Below, piece by piece: positions 1-8,384 of a stretch of DNA of 64,000 nucleotides. Position 1 is the stretch's first letter. Each line of letters begins with the position of its first letter. The notes beneath the pieces are model-generated. The model had not been told where the DNA came from and made no database searches. It saw only the letters and a program-made list of their open reading frames with translations. The stretch spans positions 62,001 to 126,000 of the forward strand of contig NZ_JHYD01000010.1 in the NCBI RefSeq assembly GCF_000621505.1. Direction: 5' to 3'. The position numbers and the translations under genes are program-made. The DNA is from Ruminiclostridium cellobioparum DSM 1351 = ATCC 15832 (GTDB lineage Bacteria > Bacillota > Clostridia > Acetivibrionales > DSM-1351).

Positions 1-626
1 TGGATTACTCCTGAATTTTGAACATATAAACCAATTGGGTCTATTGCGGTTGGTTTTTCTGGAATGGTATCTGTATATGTCACTCTTATCATAGGAGGAT
101 TTGCGCTATTTCTTGCTCCAATTTGCCATACAGGGCCTATATCATAAGTAGTTTGGCCCTTACCCTCCCATGCTATAGCAATTCCTTTATTTCTTACATC
201 TGTATTATTGATAAAACCCATAAAGTCTATATTTAAATATGTAGATGCAAGAGTTTCCACATCAATTCTTGTACCATCATGATGTGTCCACCATAGTTCA
301 GGATTCATATAGGTATCACTTTCTGTAGGTGTATACCATAAAGGCTTTATTAAAAATGGATAATTATAACTATCTTTTATATTATAGTTTTCAACATGAT
401 TTATAGAATATAATCTTAAATATGCAGATAAAATTGATTTCCCAGCTGGCAGGGATGAAAAATTAAATTTCATTATTGTGATATATCTGTTGTTATCATC
501 ATTACCTCTAAAACCTTCAAACCCTCCCAAAAGTAAGGTAGTTGCTGAACCAAAACTAGTTGTAGAATTTTGTCTATCAATATAATTATCTACTATACAA
601 GGTAAATCTACTATATATGTTCCCAT
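1..626 (-). CDS. Phage structural protein with DNRLRE-like domain (partial)
   Basis: An open frame runs from an ATG at 626 to the left edge, so only the N-terminal ~208 residues are present. The protein opens MGTYIVDLPCIVDNYIDRQN, then shows a Gly-rich LLLGGFEG stretch, 'IMKFNFSSLPAG' and 'SAYLRLY'. This is the layout of DNRLRE (disaggregatase-related) beta-sandwich domains, found in carbohydrate-active enzymes and phage fibres. A linker typical of multidomain surface proteins follows ('VTYTDTIPEKPTAIDP'). It starts three bases after the tape measure stop with GGTGATGG as binding site, so it belongs to the tail operon. A receptor-binding or distal tail role is inferred from position; the domain call rests on motif resemblance. 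Confidence 0.7.
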   Translation of the reverse strand, partial: MGTYIVDLPCIVDNYIDRQNSTTSFGSATTLLLGGFEGFRGNDDNNRYITIMKFNFSSLPAGKSILSAYLRLYSINHVENYNIKDSYNYPFLIKPLWYTPTESDTYMNPELWWTHHDGTRIDVETLASTYLNIDFMGFINNTDVRNKGIAIAWEGKGQTTYDIGPVWQIGARNSANPPMIRVTYTDTIPEKPTAIDPIGLYVQNSGVI

Positions 627-629
627 TAT

Positions 630-2333
630 TTATCCCATCACCGTCCTTACTCTACTTGCCTGGTTTGTTCCCTTAACAAGCTTAACTATATCATTAAACT
701 CTTTTATATTTTTAGCATCAATAACAATGCTGCCGGGCTGGAAGTTATATATATCGCTGGATGATCCTGCCGTCCGCGCCATTTCCATTGACACATCATG
801 AGGAATTATCCGGGTGCCCCGTGGTAAATCCATTATTTCTCCGCCCTCTTCATTGACCCAAGTATATCCCCCACGCCAATTGTTTGTTCCAGAAGCGTTA
901 CGGCCTATCTGTAGACTATTACCGGCATTGTTAACAGTACTGGTCATATTTCCTACACTACTTCCAACGCTAGCCATTGTTCTGTTTAACTCATCACCTT
1001 TTCCCGTAATAACGGCAATTATGGCGGCTAACGCTATTAAGGCAGCAACAACTCCTAAAATTATCATAGTTGTTTTAAAAGTTACCGGTGTCATTGCTGA
1101 GAAAGTACTTGTAATGTCTGCGATAGATTTTACAACAGTAATAGCTACCACCGCTATGCTCCCGATTATTGCAACTGTAGCAAGGACTCTGGGGTTCATC
1201 TTGTTTAAAATTTCAAATATTTCAATTAAAGCCGGGGCTAACGCAAGACCAAGATTTAATTTTAATGCGCCGGTCTGAGCGTTCAATTTATCCATATGGT
1301 CTTTTAATTGCCCTAATTGATCTAAGTTTTCCGAAGAAATTATAATCCCTAATTTTTGGGCTTCCTCTCCGAGTTCCTTTAATCTACCGCTACCCGCTTC
1401 TATCAAAGGATTAAGTTCCTGAGCCGATTTCCCAAATATTTGCATTGCAAGTGCGTCACGTTCTGTTTCATTTCTCATTTTGCCAAGAGCATCAATGACC
1501 TCATAAAACATTTGTTCAGAGTCTTTTAGTTTCCCATTATTGGTAATACTTAAATGCAATTGCCTAAAAGCAGCAGACGCCTCCTTGTTACCAGCTTGAG
1601 CTGATGCCATTGTTCTGATCATTTTTGTCATGGACCCTGTCATTGTCTCAAGGCTAGCATCTACAAACTCCGCAGCATATTTCAATTCCTGTAATGTGTC
1701 TGTAGATATGCCTGTTTGTGCAGATAGTGTTAGTATATCATCAGCAAAATCAGCAGCGGCAAATGATGCCTTTGCAAATCCAGTAATAATTCCGGCTGTT
1801 ACACCTATTAATGCAAGGGTAGAAACTCTTTGCCCGTCGAGTGCCTTTATGGCCTCCTGTGCACCGGCGGGAAGGTTAATGCCCAGAGCACCTACAAGGT
1901 TGTTTATTTTGTCACCAAAGCTCGAAGTTTTCTTTCCGGCTTCCTCTTCCTCTTTTCCAAACTCATCTATTTCCTTGCTGGTTTTTTCAAGTTCTCTTTC
2001 CATCCCTACAAGCTCGGTTTCGGCTTTATTTAAACTGACCTGCCATTTCATTGTCTTTGAATCGGCTTCACCATATGTTGTTGCAGAATGCGCCAAAGCT
2101 TCCCGGAGTTTTAATATTTTCTCCCGTTGACCGTTGACAGTGTTCTCCAGGACTTCACTTTTCGCCGTAAGTGCTTCCATAGATTTTGCGTTATCGGAGA
2201 AACGTGCTGTAACAAGCATCAATTCCGATGTTGTAACTTTGAGGCCGTTATTGATTTCGGTTATAGCTTGCTTGAATTCTTTTTCTCCATCCAGGACAAC
2301 TCCAGCGCCTATAGTTGTTTTCTTGTTACCCAT
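630..2333 (-). CDS. Phage tail tape measure protein
   Basis: This 567-residue protein sits directly after the tail assembly chaperone, where siphoviruses encode the tape measure that sets tail length. The first ~130 residues are predicted coiled coil rich in Lys and Glu. Hydrophobic stretches lie near residues 170-190, 385-405 and 425-445. The C-terminal tail carries 'WVNEEGGEIMDLPRGTRIIP', a motif common at the end of Firmicutes tape measures. The length suggests a short tail compared with the 700-1500 residues often seen, or an internally shortened gene. The binding site CCGGAGGATG precedes the ATG. Confidence 0.88.
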   Translation of the reverse strand: MGNKKTTIGAGVVLDGEKEFKQAITEINNGLKVTTSELMLVTARFSDNAKSMEALTAKSEVLENTVNGQREKILKLREALAHSATTYGEADSKTMKWQVSLNKAETELVGMERELEKTSKEIDEFGKEEEEAGKKTSSFGDKINNLVGALGINLPAGAQEAIKALDGQRVSTLALIGVTAGIITGFAKASFAAADFADDILTLSAQTGISTDTLQELKYAAEFVDASLETMTGSMTKMIRTMASAQAGNKEASAAFRQLHLSITNNGKLKDSEQMFYEVIDALGKMRNETERDALAMQIFGKSAQELNPLIEAGSGRLKELGEEAQKLGIIISSENLDQLGQLKDHMDKLNAQTGALKLNLGLALAPALIEIFEILNKMNPRVLATVAIIGSIAVVAITVVKSIADITSTFSAMTPVTFKTTMIILGVVAALIALAAIIAVITGKGDELNRTMASVGSSVGNMTSTVNNAGNSLQIGRNASGTNNWRGGYTWVNEEGGEIMDLPRGTRIIPHDVSMEMARTAGSSSDIYNFQPGSIVIDAKNIKEFNDIVKLVKGTNQASRVRTVMG

Positions 2334-2335
2334 TA

Positions 2336-2571
2336 TTAATTCACATCCTCCGGTATAATATCATCAATATTTGTATACCTTTTTTCTATCCCATAGAAAT
2401 ACTTGTATTCCTTAAAGAGCAGGTCAAGCTTTCTATATGTCATATGCCATACTTCTTTTTCTGGATAGCCCAAAAGGGTTTTTCCTATAAAGGTCAGCTG
2501 CGCAAAGTTTATTTCTTCCGTCTCTGTTCCCTGTTCATTTTCGGTTTCGTCTGACTCTGCGCAGCTATCAA
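2336..2571 (-). CDS. Tail assembly chaperone, -1 frameshift extension (gpGT-type)
   Basis: This frame has no good start of its own but is open from the slippery site at 2572-2578 to a TAA at 2336-2338. It encodes about 77 residues: 'LDSCAESDETENEQGTETEE', then 'INFAQLTFIGKTLLGYPEKE' and an aromatic-rich end finishing IIPEDVN. Read through a -1 slip it fuses to the chaperone encoded upstream, as lambda gpG fuses to gpGT. Tail chaperone frameshifting is well documented in siphoviruses. Here the heptamer and the open -1 frame are seen directly; the expression itself is inferred. The frame ends just before the tape measure ATG. Confidence 0.82.
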
Positions 2572-2934
2572 GTTTTTTCCTAATTCCTCAACCTGTTGTA
2601 CTCGGTCAGCCGGTAATCCTTTTAACATTGCTTCTTGTACCTTTTGCTGTAATACATTAAAGCCACCAAATCCATGTACATATCTGCACAGCTTTCTTTC
2701 GTCAATCAAGGATTGCTTATCATTCGGATTGTTATCATTATAAATTTCAATCCCTTCATTGACCATCTGAACAGCAAGCCACTTTGCTACTTCAAGACTT
2801 TTTGCAGAATCGTTTAATAAATTATCCATTTTCCCATACTTTTCAACCGCATCACTCATGACATTCAAGGAAAAAACAAGTTCCCGTTCAATGTCAAGTT
2901 GTATTTTTACTCCTGTATCTTTTATATCTCTCAT
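2509..2934 (-). CDS. Tail assembly chaperone (gpG-type)
   Basis: This small acidic, helical protein of 141 residues lies between the major tail protein and the tape measure, the fixed place of the gpG chaperone that holds the tape measure before tail tube polymerisation. The zero-frame product ends with a basic tail (MNREQRRKK) 22 codons after the slippery heptamer. It opens MRDIKDTGVKIQLDIERELV, with the sequence 'DERKLCRYVHGFGGFNVLQQ' in the middle. The family was assigned by position, size and the frameshift, not by a recognised domain. Confidence 0.78.
   Translation of the reverse strand: MRDIKDTGVKIQLDIERELVFSLNVMSDAVEKYGKMDNLLNDSAKSLEVAKWLAVQMVNEGIEIYNDNNPNDKQSLIDERKLCRYVHGFGGFNVLQQKVQEAMLKGLPADRVQQVEELGKNLIAAQSQTKPKMNREQRRKK
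2572..2578 (-). promoter_or_regulatory. Programmed -1 ribosomal frameshift heptamer A AAA AAC
   Basis: On the minus strand the chaperone reads GG[A AAA AAC] TTG, a perfect X XXY YYZ slippery heptamer in the zero frame (codons Gly-Lys-Asn). A slip of one base back re-reads the C and continues CTT GAT AGC into the frame open to 2336. The heptamer, its phase and the open frame are all visible; efficiency is unknown. No strong downstream stem-loop was identified by eye. Confidence 0.85.
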
Positions 2935-2974
2935 AATAAAATCGGCAGGGTTTTAGCCCTGCCTATCTCCTTCC

Positions 2975-3550
2975 TTAAGCTATATTTAATTCACTTTTTA
3001 ACCAGGCAACAGCAGTAGCAATACTTGATACTGTAACTTCTTTTTTCCAGACTCCGTCATTTCTCCGCATCATTTTGCCTTCAATCGCCGGGGTCTGCCA
3101 GGTTATCTTTTGTCCCTTTGTTTCCATGCTTTCGTCCGGCTCCCCGAATTGAATCTTCGCAAATAGAATTGCTCTATACATACGAACCCCGCCTACAATT
3201 TTAGGCACATAGACACCAAATCCAAAATATCCCGGCGTATCCTCGGTTGTGCTTGATAATTCCTTTACTGTTTCACTTTCCACTGTCTTTTCTTCTAAAG
3301 TATTATTAAGCCACTCGGCTCTGACTTCTGGTTTTAAATCATCAGGTGTGAATATCATTGAACCTTCAACAAATTCCCTTACCCTCTCTGCTACACCATC
3401 ATCAGCATACAATGGTTCATCTGATACCGTCAGTTTCATATCAACTTTAATTGCTTTTGCGGCAATCTTGCCGGGGCCATAGCTGTATGTACCATTTTCA
3501 TTTTCTGTTAACGGTGCATATGCAGGGTATCTCAATCCTATACTTGCCAT
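2975..3550 (-). CDS. Major tail protein (phi13-type)
   Basis: This 191-residue protein opens MASIGLRYPAYAPL and carries 'GYFGFGVYVPKIVGGVRMYR' and 'ETKGQKITWQTPAIEGKMMR', sequences typical of the phi13-type major tail tube protein of Firmicutes siphoviruses. It polymerises into the tail tube around the tape measure. It lies between the tail terminator-like gene (overlapping by one base) and the chaperone, as expected. The composition is soluble, with no signal peptide or membrane segment. Confidence 0.85.
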   Translation of the reverse strand: MASIGLRYPAYAPLTENENGTYSYGPGKIAAKAIKVDMKLTVSDEPLYADDGVAERVREFVEGSMIFTPDDLKPEVRAEWLNNTLEEKTVESETVKELSSTTEDTPGYFGFGVYVPKIVGGVRMYRAILFAKIQFGEPDESMETKGQKITWQTPAIEGKMMRRNDGVWKKEVTVSSIATAVAWLKSELNIA

Positions 3551-3891
3551 TATTCTTCATCCTCCATTCCTTCAATGTAAATTTCTATCACTATATGATA
3601 ATAGCCTGTTTCAGGCTCATATAGTTCCAGTCCAGAAGGAAGTATAGAAAAGCCAGCTTGTTTAAGTTTTTTCTTTACTTCCTTTACAAGACTTTTAAAA
3701 TTTCCTTTGCTGTAAACATCAACCGTGGCTTCCGTCCCAGCGCCAATTGCTATATCATCAGCAAATATTTCGTCTGATTCAAGCAGTGTATAATAGGTTA
3801 TATATGATTCACTTTTGCCACTGTACTTTATAGGGCTGACTGGACAGCCAATATTAGATAATGCATCTTCAATAAGAGGATTTACGTTCAT
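3550..3891 (-). CDS. Tail completion/terminator-like protein
   Basis: A 113-residue protein (MNVNPLIEDALSNIGCPVSP) between the HK97 gp10-like gene and the major tail protein. Its start overlaps the upstream stop by four bases, showing translational coupling. The mixed alpha/beta pattern with 'TYYTLLESDEIFADD' and 'EATVDVYSKGNFKSLVKEVK' resembles the DUF806/DUF3168-like tail terminators that cap the tail tube at the head side. The assignment depends mostly on gene order; the sequence match to a named family is weak. Confidence 0.62.
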   Translation of the reverse strand: MNVNPLIEDALSNIGCPVSPIKYSGKSESYITYYTLLESDEIFADDIAIGAGTEATVDVYSKGNFKSLVKEVKKKLKQAGFSILPSGLELYEPETGYYHIVIEIYIEGMEDEE

Positions 3892-4322
3892 GTGTTTTTT
3901 ACCTCCTCATTGAATACAGCCTGCATTGCTTCAATAACTTTTTCTTCTTTTGAGGATACAGCCGGTCGGATAAATGGCTCTGCATCTTGCTTGCTCGTGC
4001 CGTACTCCATAGCCATGGCTTTTTGTGCATTCGTAACACCTTTATCATCTTTACCTTTAAAGTAAACCGAAATAGACAAATCACCATTTTTATTTTCTTT
4101 TGGCTTGGATATGGTTATAGAACGCTCAAGGGCACCTGTGGGAAAATCTTTTCTGTATGCTCGGTTACGGTAAAGGTTCTTTTTCAGGTTGCTGTCTACT
4201 TCATCCCTCAATATTGCAGCACCCTTTTTAAGCATCTTTTTGCCAATTTCCTTACCGGAAAAACCTAATTTTGTTAACTTATCCATAAGATCTGTCGGTG
4301 GAGTTATTGTCATTTTGGCCAT
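3888..4322 (-). CDS. HK97 gp10 family head-tail/tail protein
   Basis: A 144-residue protein with the HK97 gp10 signature: an N-terminal helix ('KKMLKKGAAILRDEVDSNLK'), a central 'TGALERSI' strand, and the late 'AMAMEYGTSKQDAEPFIRPA' motif ending in a C-terminal helix. This family forms part of the connector or neck between head and tail. It starts five bases after the head closure gene and overlaps the next gene by four bases, inside a tight morphogenesis operon. Confidence 0.88.
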   Translation of the reverse strand: MAKMTITPPTDLMDKLTKLGFSGKEIGKKMLKKGAAILRDEVDSNLKKNLYRNRAYRKDFPTGALERSITISKPKENKNGDLSISVYFKGKDDKGVTNAQKAMAMEYGTSKQDAEPFIRPAVSSKEEKVIEAMQAVFNEEVKNT

Positions 4323-4326
4323 AATC

Positions 4327-4674
4327 TCAACCCCTTACATATCTTTTTATCTCAAGCTGTAATTGTTGGTGCCTATTCATTACATCATCTACACCAACAA
4401 TTTCAAACACCGCTTCATCAGATAAACGGATCACCCGGCAGTCCGGAGTTACCCCAGGTACAAACCATAGCTTTAGTGACGCCGGTTCGCTGACATTAAT
4501 GGTAGATGCTTTTACGGTCTTGTACACTTCAACCCCAAACTTATTCTGCCATTCACACAAAATGTGGTTGCAAACATCTTCCCATTTATCAATATCAAAG
4601 CCGTCTGCATCTTTTGTAGTGCCGCTCTTTTTTATTATTTTTATGGCTGTATCGGGTCGGATAATCTTAAACAT
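4327..4674 (-). CDS. Phage head closure protein (SPP1 gp16-like)
   Basis: A 115-residue beta-rich protein (MFKIIRPDTAIKIIKKSG) of the size and position of the SPP1 gp16 / HK97 gp7-type head closure knobs. 'DKWEDVCNHILCEWQN' and 'VFEIVGVDDVMNRHQQLQLE' match the head-tail adaptor pattern in which a Trp-rich strand precedes a closing strand. It docks onto the gp6-type adaptor encoded just upstream. No other function suggests itself. Confidence 0.7.
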   Translation of the reverse strand: MFKIIRPDTAIKIIKKSGTTKDADGFDIDKWEDVCNHILCEWQNKFGVEVYKTVKASTINVSEPASLKLWFVPGVTPDCRVIRLSDEAVFEIVGVDDVMNRHQQLQLEIKRYVRG

Positions 4675-4685
4675 ATGTTACCCTC

Positions 4686-4958
4686 CTATGACAAACTCAT
4701 TGCCTGCAGCTGTGTCAGTAATATACTAAATGCCGGACTGAATTTCACCTCACCCGGGTTAAGATTCCAGAGGTCGTTTACCCCCACAGTCAACGTTGCC
4801 AGACCTAACTCAGTCTCCAGATTAGCACTTGTAACCCCGGCATTTAATATAAACCCTTTTACCGCTAATGTTTTTGCCATCAAGGTATCATCTGTATATT
4901 CGCCTGAAATACAAAGACCTTTTTTCACTTCTACCAGCATATTTTCATTACTCATCAT
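4686..4958 (-). CDS. Head-tail connector (gp6-like adaptor)
   Basis: This short protein follows the capsid block and precedes head closure, where gp6-type adaptors sit. 'LCISGEYTDDTLMAKTLAVK' and 'ATLTVGVNDLWNLNPGEVKF' indicate a helical adaptor of unusual sequence. The frame is open from 4982, but the ATG pair at 4953-4958 is preferred because GGTGAT lies a few bases upstream and the result overlaps the previous stop. That start gives about 90 residues. The connector role comes from synteny; the fold is not proven. Confidence 0.58.
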   Translation of the reverse strand: MMSNENMLVEVKKGLCISGEYTDDTLMAKTLAVKGFILNAGVTSANLETELGLATLTVGVNDLWNLNPGEVKFSPAFSILLTQLQAMSLS

Positions 4959-5184
4959 CTTGATCACCATCCGTAACATCAAGCAAGAACGGGACTAAAA
5001 CAATTTTCAGTCCCGTATTTTCTTCCTCGTATCTCAGTTTATGAGACAATTCTTCATGTTCCTGGACAGTGAGTGGACGATTAGCCTTGAAAATTAATAC
5101 CGTCTGATCAGTTCCAGATGAGAGGTCAATGTCTTTCACTTCCGTAACCTCCGGCGATTTTTCTTTACGTTTTGTCATCGTCAT
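4948..5184 (-). CDS. Hypothetical phage protein after capsid
   Basis: A 78-residue soluble acidic protein (MTMTKRKEKSPEVTEVKDID) between the major capsid gene and the connector. It contains 'TDQTVLIFKANRPLTVQEHE', a pattern I recognise from small phage proteins placed behind capsid genes. An AAGGACGGGT binding site sits close to the ATG. Its stop overlaps the start of the connector gene, so it is translated within the head operon. No function can be assigned; a head accessory or decoration role is only a guess from position. Confidence 0.6.
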   Translation of the reverse strand: MTMTKRKEKSPEVTEVKDIDLSSGTDQTVLIFKANRPLTVQEHEELSHKLRYEEENTGLKIVLVPFLLDVTDGDQDDE

Positions 5185-5198
5185 ACCCGTCCTTTCTA

Positions 5199-6410
5199 TT
5201 AGGTCCCTGAATATCCCCAGTAGGTAAATGTAGTTTTTGCAAACAGAGGCTTGCCGCCGCTATATACCTTACCTCTCCACATAGTCATATCCTTTCCGAA
5301 TACGTCATCACCAACACTGGAAGGTTCTATTGTGATTTCCTGAGATTCGTTAACAATGTACTGTTCCAGGTCACCAAACAATATATCATCTTCTGCCATA
5401 GCAGATGTGAATATAACCCTGTGACCGTCCAACACAAACTGTGTCTTTCCGTTTCCGGTTATTACAGGTATTGTTGTTGTGATTGGAGCTCCCGCCGCAT
5501 CCGTCATTTTTCTGAAACGGTTGAAGAATGTTTTTCTTCTCATGATGAATGTTGCATCATCACCATATGGCGAATCAACTTCTGCTTCAATATCCATAAG
5601 CTTATCCCATGCCATTGCGGAATAGTTCTTTTTTGCTGACGGAGCTGCAGTGATGGAAGGAAGAATGCCAGTAAATGTTCCTGAATCACCATTAAGTACG
5701 GCATTGTCAAGGTATGTACCCAAGTATTTACCCATTTCAGTAGCAAGGTAATTATCCAGCGCCGAAATACTATTTTTGAGCAGCAGATTTTTGATTTTTA
5801 TGGTAGCAACAACAGCTTCCTGTGCAAGCGTTACCTCAGTAAATGTGAAATTAAGAGTAACGGTCCCATCTGCATTCGCAGTAGGTGCACCGGCAGTTCC
5901 TATAGGTATCGACACATTACCAATAAATCCATATTTGGTCACTGCTGCATATACCTGGCCATACTTTGTGATTACAGACTTGATTACATCCAGTGTGGTT
6001 GTAGGGACAAGATATTCTGCGCCGCTCGTCACACTTCCACCATTCATATCTGTTATTGCTCTTTTACCCATTTCCAGTATTGAAGCATCTTCTTCTGAAA
6101 CTCTGCGGTTTATAAAGCTTCTGTAAAATGCATCTCTATACTGGGAGCTTGATCTGAAATTTTCCTGCGTGATTTCATTTACTCTCACGTGATTTAGTCC
6201 CCCTCTTGTTTCCTCCGGAGCATCTTTCAGTTTTTCATTGATTTCGTCAATCCGGTCTGACATGCTCCTCATTTCGTCAGCTGCCTTACTGACATCTTCA
6301 GTTGACATGTCCCTGTGATTTTTGCATTTTTCTTTGAGGGCAAGCCTCTTTTGCTCAATATCGGTTTTTTCCCTGCGAAGCTCGGCGGCTTCCTTCTGAC
6401 TTAATTTCAT
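5199..6410 (-). CDS. HK97-type major capsid protein
   Basis: A 403-residue protein with an N-terminal coiled-coil delta domain (about residues 1-85, rich in Lys/Glu), followed by the HK97 fold. Landmarks are 'GAEYLVPTTTLDVIKSVITK', the 'ALDNYLATEMGKYL' spine helix, 'DKLMDIEAEVDSPYGDDATF' and a C-terminal 'DDVFGKDMTMWRGKVYSGGK'. The protease encoded upstream would remove the delta domain near residue 90-100. The frame opens at 6437, but TAAGGAGG lies correctly before the ATG at 6408-6410, so that start is used. Confidence 0.93.
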   Translation of the reverse strand: MKLSQKEAAELRREKTDIEQKRLALKEKCKNHRDMSTEDVSKAADEMRSMSDRIDEINEKLKDAPEETRGGLNHVRVNEITQENFRSSSQYRDAFYRSFINRRVSEEDASILEMGKRAITDMNGGSVTSGAEYLVPTTTLDVIKSVITKYGQVYAAVTKYGFIGNVSIPIGTAGAPTANADGTVTLNFTFTEVTLAQEAVVATIKIKNLLLKNSISALDNYLATEMGKYLGTYLDNAVLNGDSGTFTGILPSITAAPSAKKNYSAMAWDKLMDIEAEVDSPYGDDATFIMRRKTFFNRFRKMTDAAGAPITTTIPVITGNGKTQFVLDGHRVIFTSAMAEDDILFGDLEQYIVNESQEITIEPSSVGDDVFGKDMTMWRGKVYSGGKPLFAKTTFTYWGYSGT

Positions 6411-6423
6411 GGTTTCATCCTCC

Positions 6424-7050
6424 TTATAAGGTTTCAATAAGATTTATAAGTGCCAGTTTTTTGGCCTCTTCATTTGCATCTGTTCCCGGATCTTCCGGAA
6501 CCTCTTCATCGTTTTGCGTAATTATGACGGTATCTTCATAAGCCGGGAATACAACAATGCTGACTTCGTATACTTCATTGATTTTTAATATCACATCAAT
6601 CTTGTTTTCCCAGTCCGATGCAATCATGGCCTGACTATCAAACCAGAATGACATTCCGTCGATAATCTCTGTCTGCACCCGATCATAAACATAATCGTCC
6701 AGCCAGGTGTTACCCAATGTAATTTCAACGAACAGGCCTACATCATCAACAACTGCAGTCATATTCTTGCCGACTCTGCCCAATACCCAAGTCGTGCTAT
6801 GATCCAGCAATAAAACAAGCTTTGAAAAGTCAACCCCTTCCAAAGCTTTTTTATCTACCTTCTCTATCCACTTACTGCCTCTCCATGGCCGTCCGGGAGT
6901 ATCAAATAAAATCGGGTACCCTCGGAGCTTTCGAATTGGCTTTCCGTCAATCTCTTCCGTAACAGCCCTGAATTTTGATTTTTCATTTTCATAATTCATT
7001 CGCCTTTTACTTTGTGCCGTCAATGGAGATAGTTTTTCAGTTTGGTTCAT
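6424..7050 (-). CDS. Prohead maturation protease (HK97 family)
   Basis: A 208-residue U35/S78-type protease. The opening strands 'RKLRGYPILFDTP' lead to the catalytic His in 'LVLLLDHST' and the Ser in 'IIDGMSFWFD', the usual His-Ser pair. 'VYEVSIVVFPAYEDTVI' is the family end motif. It cleaves the capsid delta domain during head maturation. The upstream frame is open to 7128, but GGAGGAAAAGAAG before the ATG at 7048-7050 marks the real start. That start overlaps the portal gene's 3' end by 14 bases. Confidence 0.92.
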   Translation of the reverse strand: MNQTEKLSPLTAQSKRRMNYENEKSKFRAVTEEIDGKPIRKLRGYPILFDTPGRPWRGSKWIEKVDKKALEGVDFSKLVLLLDHSTTWVLGRVGKNMTAVVDDVGLFVEITLGNTWLDDYVYDRVQTEIIDGMSFWFDSQAMIASDWENKIDVILKINEVYEVSIVVFPAYEDTVIITQNDEEVPEDPGTDANEEAKKLALINLIETL

Positions 7051-8227
7051 CTTCTTTTCCTCCTTCCCCCACAACATAATTGCCTGGCTGCAGCTTTTGA
7101 AAATTCTTATTTTCCAAAAATTCATCAAGCGCGGCCGGGCCTTTTGGTATTCTCAATCTACGGCGTATTTCATTACGACTCATGATTGTTCCATATACCA
7201 TTTCTTTATAGAATGCAGTCTTAGCAGACAACGTACTGATCTCAAGGTCTATCGTTTCACCTTCTACAAGATTTCCATGTGATATTTCGGCTTCACTGAA
7301 AAGCTTGTAAGTGGTTTCCTCTTCAGCCTGATAGACAATCGGTTTGATGCTGTCATCAATCCACTGTTCATACTGAAGTTCGGAAGCCGTATGAGTAATA
7401 ATCTCCTTTGACACTCCAAAATAGTTATACAGGTAACTGATAATAGATTCCATCAAGCCGGTATTCAAGGGACTAATTTTCATATCCAGTTTGTGAACAT
7501 CATATTCGGCTCCAATCATACCAAAGCCAGTTGTGTTCTCGGCTGTCAGAAAAAGCTCCTTGAATTCATCCAGTTTCTTTTTCATGTCTGCGCCTTTTAG
7601 CGGAGTGTTAACCTGTAGCAGCGCCGCTATTCTCTGGCTGTTTTCACTGTCTTTCACGGCCTGCGCTTGCATTGTATTGACTATCTGCTCATAATTGCCT
7701 ATTGCTTGTCTTTGCGCCCCCTGTTTTCCCCCAGGGAACCTTTGCAGGTGAATTATATCGTCATAATAAAACGGGTAATTGCCTCCAAATGTAACGATAA
7801 TTTTTCCGTCTTCATCCTGACTAAATTCACCCCTTGTGAAAGGCAAAGGCCATAAGGCTTTAATGACTCCTTTGCCGTCCCACTCAGGCATAATATAACA
7901 ATTGTTTGTTAATAGTAGTGTTGTAACAGCATGCGTCCAGAATACCTGCGGTCCCTGGTAAGGATTAGTACGAACTGTCAGGACATAGTTTAATTTATCA
8001 CTAACCTTTTCCCAGCTTCCCCCATCAGTATCCGCCCGGATATGATAAAAAGGTATGCTCCCAACCTTTTCAGCCACAAAATTTATTGCTGTCCTAACTT
8101 CCGGGATATCGTACAACCTGCGATTTATCTGCATGATGGAATATCCCTGGTTTAAAAGGTCAATGACTTTAGAAGCAACAACATGATTTTGAGAAGATCC
8201 AACATTTAGAGCCTTTTTTAAGAACAT
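7037..8227 (-). CDS. Phage portal protein (HK97 family)
   Basis: A 396-residue portal subunit that forms the dodecameric DNA entry channel at one capsid vertex. Family motifs include 'DIPEVRTAINFVAEKVGSIP', 'YNYFGVSKEIITHTASELQY' and 'TLSAKTAFYKEMVYGTIMSR', then the C-terminal 'IRRRLRIPKGP'. The ATG at 8225-8227 is preceded by GGGGAGGTGATTAATC, which lies inside the small upstream membrane gene. The order portal, protease, capsid is the canonical HK97-type head module. Confidence 0.93.
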   Translation of the reverse strand: MFLKKALNVGSSQNHVVASKVIDLLNQGYSIMQINRRLYDIPEVRTAINFVAEKVGSIPFYHIRADTDGGSWEKVSDKLNYVLTVRTNPYQGPQVFWTHAVTTLLLTNNCYIMPEWDGKGVIKALWPLPFTRGEFSQDEDGKIIVTFGGNYPFYYDDIIHLQRFPGGKQGAQRQAIGNYEQIVNTMQAQAVKDSENSQRIAALLQVNTPLKGADMKKKLDEFKELFLTAENTTGFGMIGAEYDVHKLDMKISPLNTGLMESIISYLYNYFGVSKEIITHTASELQYEQWIDDSIKPIVYQAEEETTYKLFSEAEISHGNLVEGETIDLEISTLSAKTAFYKEMVYGTIMSRNEIRRRLRIPKGPAALDEFLENKNFQKLQPGNYVVGEGGKEDEPN

Positions 8228-8230
8228 TGA

Positions 8231-8377
8231 TTAATCACCTCCCCTGGTAAGGATATACGCTGCTGCTATTGAGCAGGCTCCCACAAAAATAAATCCAGCC
8301 GGTATGTAAATAAGAAAAACACCTACAGCAATTATTCCGACTCCAGCAACTGCCAAAATATCTTCAAGATATTTCAT
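8231..8377 (-). CDS. Small two-helix membrane protein (DUF1056-like)
   Basis: This 48-residue gene (MKYLEDILAVAGVGIIAVGV) is almost entirely two hydrophobic helices joined by 'YIPAG', ending LTRGGD. The size, the IPAG turn and the place between terminase and portal match the DUF1056-type small phage membrane proteins of Firmicutes phages, whose role is unknown. The portal binding site lies inside its last codons, so the two genes are translationally linked. A real gene is likely because the reading frame exactly fills the gap. Confidence 0.7.
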   Translation of the reverse strand: MKYLEDILAVAGVGIIAVGVFLIYIPAGFIFVGACSIAAAYILTRGGD

Positions 8378-8384
8378 GTGTCAC

